From positions 1,054,001 through 1,118,000 of the forward strand of contig JABMLP010000019.1 of the NCBI GenBank assembly GCA_013176395.1: a stretch of DNA of 64,000 nt, written 5' to 3'. This DNA is from Venturia oleaginea (lineage: Eukaryota; Ascomycota; Dothideomycetes; Venturiales; Venturiaceae). Position numbers and translations under genes: made by a program. Under the pieces are notes generated by a model. It searched no databases. It was not told where the DNA came from and worked only from the letters and a program-made list of their open reading frames with translations. Below are positions 43,035 through 53,438 of the stretch, one piece after another. The stretch's first letter is position 1. Every line of letters starts with the position of its first letter.

Positions 43035-43603
43035 CAACAAGGAAGGCTTTCTCCCTGCCTTCAAAGACGCGTTTTTCGACGTGTTTACAAAAGAGAACTG
43101 TCAAAAGGCCTTTGAGGTAGTAGGGCTAGTCCCTATCGACGCGCAGACGGTGTTGGATCCCAATCCAAGCTCGTAAGCGACTCTTTTACTCGGTCACCAG
43201 TTACTGCGCAGGCTGGCTTTTCCCAGCTTGTCAAGGGCGCTGAATTGATGCTGCACCAAAACGCTCTACTTGTTGCGCGCAACCGCGAGCTTGAAGAGCA
43301 ATTGACAGTAATAACGAAGCGAAAATCGCGCAAAAGGAAGTGGATCCAGCAAGGTGGTACTATGGAGTATGGGACTGCAGCAGCGCAGGTAGCTGCAGAG
43401 GCGTCTGTAGCGCCTCAGGGATCGAAAACAGCCCGACCAACTCAACGGCGCTGTGGGAACTGCGGCGCAACTGGGCATAATGCGCGAACTTGTAAAAAAG
43501 ATTTCGAGATATCATCTGAATCAGATAGTAGCACGACGGACTTAGAATCTATTGTTAATAGCGATGAAATTGAATATAAGTTGGTCGTGCCAAGAAATTT
43601 TGA
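43035..43603 (+). pseudogene. Pogo-2 transposase C-terminal fragment
   Basis: Nearly identical to the C-terminal third of the transposase at 51094-52848 but on the plus strand. It starts at NKEGFLPAFKD and holds the zinc knuckle CGNCGATGHNARTC. About 94 nt are missing between two TTGGATC repeats, which shifts the frame near 43155. Left junction is gypsy C, right end about 43603. Confidence 0.85.
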
Positions 43604-43866
43604 GCGGTTGGTTGGTGGAGTACGTTACTTCTTTACAAAAACTTTTCGAATTGATAATTTGCCAGCCGTACGTAAAGCTACGAAGTTGCGTATACCGTTT
43701 TTTAAGATTCTAACTCCAAAATTTTGGACCCTCAAGACGATCTAGTGAAGTAACTTGGAGCAATACCCAAAGAACTTTGCTAACATTGTAAGCAAGCTAG
43801 ACTGGTTGTCTCTGCCTCTGCTCAAAGAGACGAGGAATATCTTAATTTTTTGTTCTACTTCTTGTT

Positions 43867-46800
43867 TTACTTCTTATCCTCGTCCGAATCGGACTCGGTT
43901 CCTTCCTCGCTCTCGTCATCGCTACCCACCTCATCATCGTCATCATTATCATCATCATTAGCGTCATCTCCTTCATCTAGAGCGTTAAGACCATAATCTT
44001 CTTGGAAAGAAGCCAAGGTGCGGACTTCAGGCTTGAAACCTGCCTTTTCGAAGGATGTTTTGAGACCCTGTGCGGCATTAGAATTCCATCTTCACTGTCT
44101 AGTCCTCAATGAGAAAATGACTTACCTCCTCCAAAATACTTCCGCAGGTAACCACTATGTCACTCTTCCCAGGCTGGAAAATAGGCACAAGATACTCCTT
44201 CATAACATCAACAAGTTCTTTGACTGTCACACCTCTGACGTGTCGAAGAATCTCACTTCCCCACTCTTTAGGTATTCCTTTGACGACTTGGTTCACGAAA
44301 CCAACTGCAGCGGCAGAAACAGCAGTAGGTTGTTCATCGGCAAAGCCAACTACAATGCTACTAATTGCACCCTCAAGCTCAAACCTTTCAAAGACACGTT
44401 CACCATGCGCAAAGTCCTCAATTACCTTCTTAGCCGCCTTATAAGCTTCGAAGGCATTAGGAGACCGGTAGATTGAAAACCCGATGAGGCCTGTGTCCAC
44501 AGAACGAGAAAAGTTCGTGCCATAAGCAAGACCAGTACCGCGGACAGCGACCCAAAGTGGTCCCTCCACAGCATCGAGGTAGGCAAGCGCAACCATCAGC
44601 GCAGGTAGCTTTGGATTTTGGTAGGATTCCAGTCCGCGTGCTGTGAGCAAGGCGAATGAACTGTCGATGGTCGGCATTGGAATTATGTAGGCTAACTTTC
44701 CTGGTTCTTGCGCAGCAGTACTGAGAACGGCTTTTCTTGAGTCGAGAGGGAGGAGAGGAGAGGTAGTATCGAGGCCATTGGTAAGATGGGAGAATGTAGA
44801 GACCGGATTGGAGAGTCTTTCGAGATTGGCGACCAGGAAGACACGCATGTTGCTGAATGTGAAAAGAGATTTTCGGAGGTCATTGAGCATAGTGATGACG
44901 GTTTCGGGTTCTTTTGCTAAGAGTTTGGAGATGCGCTTCAGGTAGAGAGCTTTTACCAAGGTAGACTGAGCCCTTGAGCTGGAAATTGGAGCAAAATGGA
45001 CCATTGCGTCGACGGCAGTCATCATGTCGTTTCCACTTCGCTTCTCATCCGGTATGTCGGCGAGCAGCTTAGTGAGAGTAGGTTTGAGGCGTTCTGCATC
45101 GAATATGGAATGGTATGCCAGGTCTCGGAGCCATCTGATTGCAGTCTCAAATTTTCCTGGCTCAACAACAAATTTGATGCGCATGAGCTCTGAATTTCCT
45201 AGGTACTTGCCGCCTTCGATCGTGTAAGTGATGGTGTCTTGTTCCAAGGCCACGACAACCTGCTCAAATTCTAGACGCTTGCCATCGCGCTCGACGGGCG
45301 TGACAAAAAAGTTTTGAAGATAGACAGGAAGTAAGGGTTTCAAATCCAAAGGAATAACGCTTGTGTTCAGGACGAGGCTGAAGTGTACAAAGGCTGTGTT
45401 CACATGCTCATAATGTATGAAGAGTGGAAGATTGTTCGAATTATCCTTGTCGACGATGCTCTGGATGTTGTTGTCCAATTCGCCCATCTGCTTGGCCAAT
45501 CCTGAGCGTGCAGTCGTTGACGGGATGAAATGTATGGAGTCTGTGCTCGGTACCGGGAAGCTATCTAGTATCTCAGGTGGGATTGGCCTGTCATTGAGTT
45601 TCTTCGCCATGTCCAACTTCAAAGCGAGATCTTCCAGACCTTCTTTCCCGAACTTGTCCTGCTGGGCTTTGACTCTAGCGGTCTCGTCGGCCTTGAGCTT
45701 GGCAGACATTTTGGCAGAAGGTACACCAAGGATAGAGACGTATTTGTTCTCGGCGAGGTACTTGGACAAGAACTTTCGCCAATGGTTGTCGGTCCAAGTC
45801 TCTAAAATGTCGAACCATTTCAGACTACTAACAGCATTTTCGAAGTCTTTGCCATCACGGCTACCGTAAAGGTGGTCCTCGATGAGTGGGTCGTTGAACA
45901 CTGTACTTGACGTTTCCGTGGCATACACAACCTGTCTTCTGAAGCGTTTGATGCAGTCTTGCATGTAAGCCATGGCAAGAGGTTTTGACGCTGCTTCCTT
46001 GATGACCTCAAAGAAGCGCTTCTGCACTTGTTCCAATTTACTGGCGGCGACACTGCTCAGATTGAACCAGATGACATAGTTCGGTCGAGTTTCTGTGTAG
46101 TAATAGACCGCGCTAGCGAGTTCCTCCTTTTCGACAAGAGTGTTCTCGAGAATGGACACTTCGGAGCCAGCAAGGTAAGTGAGGAGTACGTTTGTTGCAG
46201 CACCTTCAAGGACGTCATTGCAATCTGGCCCAAAGAAAGCGATGGAAATCTCTCCGGTCGACTCGTCTTCCTCTGGGAATTCAACGGTCTGGGTGACGCT
46301 TTCCTTCAGCGCCGCAGGGTTTGGAGAGTCGACCCACGGTCTCTTGAATGGTGCGTCTAGCGACGGAACGTCTTCCAAGATACCGTCCTCGAACCTGTCG
46401 AGAATGGTGAGGAGCTCGTCATGGTCAACCTCGCCAATCAGGATGACTCGCATGTTCTTGGGTTGATACATTTCTTTGTGAAATTCTCGAATCCTATCTG
46501 CCGATAAAACTCTCAAGGCTTCCATCATGCCTCCAGTCTCATAGCGAAAGCCATTGCCTTTTGGGTAAAGCAATCGTTTCGCTTGAAGCTCCATCAGCTC
46601 GGACTGAGTGTTCTGAACGCCCTGCATCTCAGAGTACACGACTCCGGCATCGTGACCAGTGCCATCAATGTGGTGAACTTCGGTGTAGCAACCGGCGTCG
46701 GTCAAGGTGGGCACAAGACAGTGCTCAAGGTAGACGGGAAGAATCTGAGAGAAGCCTCCCCAGCCAGCCGTGTCAAGCGTATACACAGTCTGATCGGTTC

Positions 46801-47089
46801 CAGTCCAGGCATTGGTAAAGGAGTAGGCCCTGGTTGCAAGCCGATCCAACACACCCTTGTACTTGTAACTCTTGGAGCCCATGAATACAAGATGTTCCAG
46901 AGTATGCGGGGCGCCCGAGTCATCGTGGATCTCCGTGGCAAAGGCAAAATATCCAGCGACCTTTGGACTTTCACGATCAACGACGGCGACTCTCATGCCC
47001 GTCCTCATGGATTCGTACTGGGTGAATTCGGCGACGGCATATTCAGATTTGAAATTTTGGATTTTCTTGAAATGTGATTTGGTGGCCAT
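43867..47089 (-). CDS. M16C zinc metallopeptidase (Sdd3/Mug138-like)
   Basis: Large insulinase-family protease without a mitochondrial presequence; start MATKSHFKKIQNFKSEYAV. Exons 47089-44126 and 44067-43867 (donor GTAAGT, acceptor CGCACAG), 1054 aa. The inverted zinc motif HTLEH is near residue 57-61 (HTLEHLVFMGSKSYKYKG). Further family blocks are NAWTGTDQTVYTLD and YLEHCLVPTLTDAGCYTEVH. The last exon adds an unusual acidic tail (NDDDNDDDDEVGSDDESEEG) before the stop. The nearest described relatives are the uncharacterised yeast YOL098C/Sdd3 and S. pombe Mug138; the substrate is unknown. It shares a 179-bp divergent promoter with the Dsl1-like gene. Confidence 0.9.
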
Positions 47090-47268
47090 TGTGTTGTTCT
47101 TGGGGAAGATAGATGTTCACGTTGTTTATTTGGTCGTATGGTGAGACCCTTGCAGATATTTATATCCCGTACCGTACCCGTATAATACTACTGCCAACTA
47201 TGAACTATGAACAGCAAAGTCCAAACGATCGTGCCCTTCCGTCGTTTGCTCCCTAGCAGCCAGCCTCC
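47090..47268. promoter_or_regulatory. Short bidirectional promoter
   Basis: Only 179 bp separate the starts of the M16C protease (minus) and the Dsl1-like gene (plus). It holds TATTTATA near 47158 and TATAATAC near 47180, which could serve either direction. Confidence 0.5.
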
Positions 47269-49973
47269 ATGCCATCTACACCTCCCAACCACCATGAGGA
47301 TCTTTCCAACGCCATCCTCCACCATGTACAACTAGGAGCATACCCTGAGCCAGACGTGGCTTCAGCAGACATTCCCGCCAGCGCAATGCCCGCCATTCTG
47401 GACGCAATCGACAAGACTGGGGAAGGTGTTAAGGTAATGCCTACGTATCTCTGGTCCTCGACATTTGCCATGCTGACGCCGAATGCAGGAAGACCTCCGA
47501 GACCTCAGTCGCCATTCCGCCTCCCATCTCGATGGATGGATCTCCCAGGCAAAACGATTGCAGATCGATATCGAGAAATCAAAGGCGTCAGCAAGAGAAA
47601 TTGTGAACGAGGCAGAAGCCGGAAAGTCATTACGCGCCCACCACGAAGATGCATCGAGCAAGGTCGAGTTATTAAGGAGAGAGCTAGATTACAACGTCAC
47701 TCTGGGAGACGTTATCGAGCAATTACAGGTTGCTACAGCATTGTTGGATGCTGCCCAGCATCTCATTTCGCAAAGAGCGTTACTGGAAGCCCTCAAGAAA
47801 TTGACAGAGGCGAGACGAGTGACGGCAAAACTGGACACTTTTGAGAATGCACGATTTGCCGGGCTCGTGCAACGGAGAGAAGCACAGATAAGAGAGCTAC
47901 TGGGAACTAAGATCGTTGAGTGCTGGAATGCCTTGATCAAGACTGATGCCTCTGAAAATGAGATCGTCATTAATACAGAACTTAAAGGTAAGGATGGACT
48001 TGAGCGATTGACTCCATGTATTAACAATACCCCCAGACAAAGAATTTTGTATGAGTCTCGAAGATGTGACAGGCGCAATGTCGGAACTTGGTACTCTCGA
48101 CACTTACATCTCTCGCCTACACCGAGATCTAGCCGCTGTCATAATCAATCCGCTTTTCACCGTCGACACTAAAGGATTGGCTCCCAACGCCATCTACGAA
48201 AGCTCTACTGTCCAACTGTCAAAAAAGTCAGAGATCTCGAACCCCTCCACTTTCGTCCGAGAAGTGGACGGCTTGGTGCGTTTTATTACGAAAGAGCTTC
48301 CGGAAAGACTATACCAGCCACTCCTGGAGAAATTGCTACCGTCGCTCATGGTACAGCTCGTTACTAACAGTCTCGATCCATCAGTCCCAGTGAGACTCGC
48401 TCTGATGGGCGACTTCACAATTTCTTTAATGAAAGTTGAAGACCTTGCGGACTACATTGACACATTAGGCGTTCCACTTCCCAGTGACGGAGATTTATCC
48501 TCATGGGTAGAAAGGCTTCCCCAGACTTGGCTGGCTAGACGGCGTGAAGCAGCTCTGGCTGAAATGAGATCCGTATCCTACGAAGGTGCAAGAACGAAAC
48601 GAACCGCTGAGCGTGTGGAGACACAAATTGTCTCCAGTGACGATGTCATGGTCGCCAATGCGCAGGTGCCGGGGCAAGGCCAAGAAGAGGACGAGTGGAA
48701 TGCCGATTGGGCCGAAGAGGATGAAGTAGACGATTCAGCGCAGGCAGATGTTCTAGAGTTAGCAAATGATGACGAAGACGCCAGCGCATGGGGGCTTGAA
48801 GAAGAGCCTGATGTCGAACAAACTGATAGCAAACCTGCGGCCAAGGAAGCCGATGACGAAGAAGAGGAAGAGGCATGGGGCTGGGGTGATGGCGAAGATG
48901 CGGCTGAGGAGCAGTCTAAACCACTGGAGCCTGCTACGCCTGTCAAATCCGCCCGCAAACCAAAAGTAAAGACTCCGCCCTCGAAGCGCCAACCTCCAAC
49001 CGAACGCGAAATCACTCTTCGAGAAACCTTCGCTATTACTGCTATACCAGACAGCATCCTCAAACTCATCAATATAATCCTCACCGATGCCTCTACACTC
49101 TCTGCGGAATCCTTTCCTATCCACTCCATCTCAACCGCTGCACCCGCACTCTCTTCATTGCCCACCTTGCTCTTGGCGTTTTACAGGGCAACAGCGCGGA
49201 CTTCTTACTCATGTCAGCCTGCCGCTGATATGTTGATATACAACGACTCGCAACACCTTGCACGTAGTCTCGACAGCCTGCTTGTTCAGCTTTCGCCTGA
49301 CCACCCTCTTTACAAGAGGCTGTCTAGGAGTTTGGAAGCTGAGATCAAACTGCTGCATACATGTTCACGACTTGCATATGGACGAGAGATGGACTCTCAA
49401 CGAACAATTCTCTCAGATCTTCTCTCTGCCACGTCCGGCTTTGATAATTGCACGAGCCCACTCAATAAGCGTGAGTATGATGGCGCAGTGGATGATGTGG
49501 TTCATCGCGTGCGTGAACTTGATAAAATATGGAGCGGTGTCTTGAGCGACTCGGCACGACTTCAATCTCTCGGCGCGATCCTTAGCCACGTAATCCGTCG
49601 CATCACAACTGAAATTCTTGAACTTAGCGACGGTATCAACGGTATCTCGGAGGAAGAATCTAAAACTCTCAAGAGCTGGATGGATCAAATCTCCACCCTT
49701 TCCGATCTTTTTGAACAAGAGGCGCCCAGTGCTACAATTAACGATGAAGGGAAAAGAACCGTTGTTCATGTGTATACGCCTGGTTGGTTGCGATTTATTT
49801 ATCTTGGAGAGATTTTGGAAGCGAGTCTGGCGGATATCAAGTTCCTTTGGAAGGAGGGCGAGTTGAGTCTTGAGTTTGAAGCGAATGAGGTTGAAGATCT
49901 CATCAAGGCACTTTTTGCTGAGAGTCATTTCAGGAGAGATGCTTTGAAAGAGATCAAGGGCAACGGAAGGTAG
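47269..49973 (+). CDS. Dsl1/ZW10-family vesicle tether subunit
   Basis: Probable subunit of the Dsl1 (NRZ) complex, which tethers COPI vesicles at the ER; animal ZW10 also acts at kinetochores. Exons 47269-47433, 47489-47987 and 48037-49973, 866 aa. N-terminal half is helical (LQIDIEKSKASAREIVNEAE). A central acidic region (about residues 425-520) carries tryptophan motifs EWNADWAEEDE, SAWGLEEE and AWGWGDGED, which resemble the Dsl1 acidic lasso that binds COPI coat. The C-terminal domain is helical and ends in DALKEIKGNGR. Classification rests on this layout and on resemblance to fungal proteins annotated ZW10/Dsl1; individual residues do not prove it. Confidence 0.75.
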
Positions 49974-50233
49974 AGAGGCATGTTGGCGACAATTCTTAGG
50001 CCACGCAATGGCAAGGCATCATGGATTCAGAGAATAAATCTTGTCGTCAAATGATGGACTGAATTCCTGGTATGTCTCTCCTTTATTCCATTGCAGAATC
50101 CACTCCAGTCCTTATTCACTTCGACAGATTACCGTAGTTCGACTCGCCACCACTATCCATTATTCCAATTGCCCAATTATGTTCTCGTGTGTTGCCGAAA
50201 TTGACAGTACTGCACCTGGCCTGTCTCTGAGTC

Positions 50234-51002
50234 TCACATCTTCAACAACTTGCCATACTTCTCCAAGGTGATCTTTGGGACACGCTTGGCGACAAAGTCT
50301 ATATAATCGAACAATTCTGGGGATGCAACCTGGAATATGTTGACGATCTCTGCGAGGTGCTGATTGGCTAGAATCGTGCCATTGAAGGTTTTGTAAGTCA
50401 TCATGCTTTCGAGTAAAATGCTGTGGTAGAGGGTATCCTAGAGGAGCGACGCTATTGTGATCAGTACGGAACTGGGCATGGAAGAGAAAAGGCGGTGCAT
50501 ACTTCGATGATAAGTTCGTGTTTATTGTTGCGGTTACCGAGGAAGTCGTTTGGACTTCGAAGCCCGATGGTTCGAGCACTTTCTGGCGTATTTACTCTTT
50601 GGTCTTTCCCGGTGTCCGCAAGATAAGGAAATATCTCGTCTAGTATCTTTCCGCCTCAGACGACAGGGCATGCTAGATTGCTATGGTAGTGAGAGCAGCC
50701 GAAACGGTGATTCAGCAGCTGAGGGTGAGGTGGAGGCTTCAACCTTAACCTGGTCGCACGGAAAGGTAGTGACGGTCCACTGGCTCTCGCTCTAGTAAGA
50801 GATGTGTCTGTTCACTGGCCAGCTCTGAAATACTCGGACGGCGGTAACTTCGGTGGACGATTGTTCGGCTGTAGGAAATTAACCCGTTTCTTGGGCGTTT
50901 GAGTCGCATTGCAACTCGAATGATTGGATAATCGCGCAAAGATTCATTGCGTGTACGAGATACTGGTTGAATTGGCTGGATCTCAAAATCTGGCCAATCC
51001 AA
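50234..51002 (-). CDS. Unresolved small host gene, at least two exons
   Basis: Two exons are well supported: 50646-50503 (ILDEIFPYLADTGKDQRV to NNKHELIIE, donor GTATGC) and 50437-50234 (DTLYHSILLESMMTYKTFN to KITLEKYGKLLKM, stop TGA). Both are phase 0 and read like real helical protein. The N-terminus may be the open frame from an ATG at 51002 (MDWPDFEIQPIQPVSRTRNE), but I cannot join it in phase without an unseen exon or a lesion near 50650-50730. The family is not recognised. It borders the pogo-2 element, so the 5' part could be damaged. Confidence 0.5.
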
Positions 51003-51043
51003 ATGTAAGAATTAGACGGGTTTCAATGTAACGAATAACGTAT

Positions 51044-51128
51044 TCGATCACCCAACCCGTCAGATCACCCAACCCGTCAGATCACCCAACCCGTCAGATC
51101 ACCCAACCCGTCAGATCACCCAACCCGT
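51044..51128. repeat. 17-bp tandem repeat at the end of pogo-2
   Basis: Five direct copies of GATCACCCAACCCGTCA. They overlap the 3' end of the transposase frame and may be subterminal repeats bound by the transposase. Confidence 0.88.
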
Positions 51129-52848
51129 CAAAATTTCTTGGCACGACCAACTTATATTCAATTTCATCGCTATTAACAATAGATTCTAAGTCCGTCGTGC
51201 TACTATCTGATTCAGATGATATCTCGAAATCTTTTTTACAAGTTCGCGCATTATGCCCAATTGCGCCGCAGTTCCCACAGCGCCGTTGAGTTGGTCGGGC
51301 TATTTCTTGATCACCGATACCACGAGCCTTCTTCGATCCCTGAGGCGCTACAGACGCCTCTGCAGCTACCTGCGCTGCTGCAGTCCCATACTCCATAGTA
51401 CCACCTTGCTGGATCCACTTCCTTTTGCGCGATTTTCGCTTCGTTATTACTGCCAATTGCTCTTCAAGCTCGCGGTTGCGCGCAACAAGTAGAGCGTTTT
51501 GGTGCAGCATCAATTCAGCGCCCTTGACAAGCTGGGAAAAGCCAGCCTGCGCAGTAACTGGTGACCGAGTAAAAGAGTCGCTTACGAGCTTGGATTGGGA
51601 TCCAAATTCATGAGTATTGCTTGGAGTCTTTAACTGCCGCGGCGTTTCTGGGAGACGGGGTTCTGGCGGGGTACGTAGCCGTACTTCAAGGCGATCCAAC
51701 ACCACCTGCGCGTCGATAGGGACCAGCCCTACTGCCTCAAAGGCCTTTTGACAGTTCTCTCTTGTAAACACGTCGAAAAATGCGTCTTTGAAGGCAGGGA
51801 GAAAGCCTTCCTTGTTGATATGGTAGACGCGTCAGCGTGCCAAGTCCCGGACGCGTTGGGAGTACTTGCGCTTCAACGGCGAGAAGCAGACCATATCAAG
51901 GGGCTGGAGTATATGCGACGAGTGCGATGGCATACAGAGGGTTATAATCTTATTTTCGAGGCAGTAGTCCTTGAAATCCTGGCTGAGATGGCTCTCATGG
52001 CCGTCCAAAATAAGCAGTCTATACACCCCCACCTGCCGCGCCTTTGTATGCGCGTCAAAGTGCTTGAACCACTCAAGACCCAACGCGTTGTTTGTCCAGC
52101 CGTTCTCAGAGACTGAAAGCTTCCAATTGCGCGGTATATCTGCCTCCTCGTACCACGTAGAGATGTGAACTCGTCCTTTGTAAATAATGAATGGCGGGGT
52201 CGCATACCCAGCTGCGCAAATGCTCTGAATAACCGTAACCCATTCGCGATCGCCCGGCTGAATGAGTTCAGGCCTTGTACGTCTCTCAGAGGCTGTAACG
52301 ACCTTCATTGACCCAATAATACCCATATGGAAGCCAATCTCGTCAAAGTTGTCCGTATCCTCGTCGTGGATGCCGTACTTTGCCTTAGTGTCTGCAACGA
52401 GCTTGAACCACGCGCCAATAATCTCTGGATCTTCCTGTAGTATCCTCTGTCTATCCTTAGCTCGATTGAAGGCCATCTTGAGCTCATCTGAGCGCGTTGT
52501 AAACCTCTCAGTCCAGTTTTTCCCTACTGGCTCTCCACCGCGTACACCTAGTACTTTATCCGCCATATCTGCCACCTCACACAGCCGGGGCGCGAATCCT
52601 CGCAAATCGAGGTCGAGGATGTATTGGACAATTGTCTGCTCTTCAGTCGTAGTGAGCTTGTGTTGGGCGTTGCGAGTATCTAGGCGATACGTGATTCCGT
52701 TGTATCGACCAGTCAATGTTGAAGGAGGTACATCAAACGCTTCAGCAGCGCGCCGGAGGCTTCGAAATTGGTGGGTGTTATAGGCAGAAAGGGCAAGCTG
52801 AATTCTGCCTTCTCTGTTAGATAATTGCGCATTTTGTTGTTGAGGCAT
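51094..52848 (-). pseudogene. Pogo-2: DDE transposase with C-terminal zinc knuckle, one internal stop
   Basis: One frame of 585 codons on the minus strand from ATG at 52848. Domains: helix-turn-helix (FRSLRRAAEAFDVPPSTLTG), CENP-B/Tc5-like DNA binding (GKNWTERFTTRSDELKMAF), DDE domain (DNFDEIGFHMG, LLILDGHESHLSQDF, HSSHILQPLDMVCFSPLKRK), then a Lys/Arg-rich linker and a CCHC knuckle CGNCGAIGHNARTCKKDF. A single TGA at 51834-51832, after RDLA R, splits it; the frame continues directly (RVYHINKEGFLPAFKD). CGA to TGA by deamination explains it. All three catalytic Asp are present. Terminal inverted repeats are not certain. Confidence 0.85.
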
Positions 52849-53250
52849 ATCGTGTTAATGAGGGAGTTGGTCGTCTTGGCAGAAACTGACCAGCTCGGTG
52901 GGTTGACCAGCTCGGTGGTGGAACACGTGATAGGATAATCGAATATTCGAGGCTTAAGGTATACTACAGAGGATATACGCTACATGTAGAAGATATCTAG
53001 TCAATACTAATAATAATAATCGGATTTTACGTGGTATGTAATGGCGTATGTGCCGTGTGCCCACAATCTCTATCTACAATTGCAAAAACCCAACTCTCTG
53101 GGATAAAAAAGCCTTTCGTCACTTTCCAGACCGCGCCCCGTCCATGGACCGGCGCCGTCGAACTATGCCCCCCCGTTCACTACCCGAGTCATTTATACTG
53201 TGGTCAGTATAGGACACCCTCCGGTCCTAATGCTCCCAATCCTCTGTTCC
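52849..53250. other. Between pogo-2 and gypsy A2
   Basis: Contains two copies of GACCAGCTCGGTG(G) just outside the transposase start, perhaps the other subterminal region of pogo-2. The rest has no feature I can name. The last five bases (GTTCC) are the 3' flank of gypsy A2, GGAAC in element orientation. Confidence 0.4.
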
Positions 53251-53426
53251 TATTACGGGACGGTAGCTGGAAAGACGCAGCATACTCGTAGCCAAAGATT
53301 GTTTAAATTCAGTTAAGGAGTGAAGGTATCTACAAACAGAGAACCTCAATGAGGTTCTTTCTCTATACTAGGCTCAATCAGGCTTAGGCTCTTAGCCTAT
53401 ACCAACCATGGGCCATGCCCATAACA
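53251..53426 (-). repeat. Gypsy A2 3' LTR
   Basis: 176 bp. It shares C with the A1 5' LTR at the one site where the two A1 LTRs differ, and has one private T in the self-priming segment (AACTGAATTTA). Confidence 0.92.
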
Positions 53427-53438
53427 TTACCCCTCTCC

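Noticed and set aside
51044..51128. Regular short repeats that could be read as a CRISPR-like array
   Set aside because: The unit is 17 bp with no spacers, and this is a fungal transposon end.
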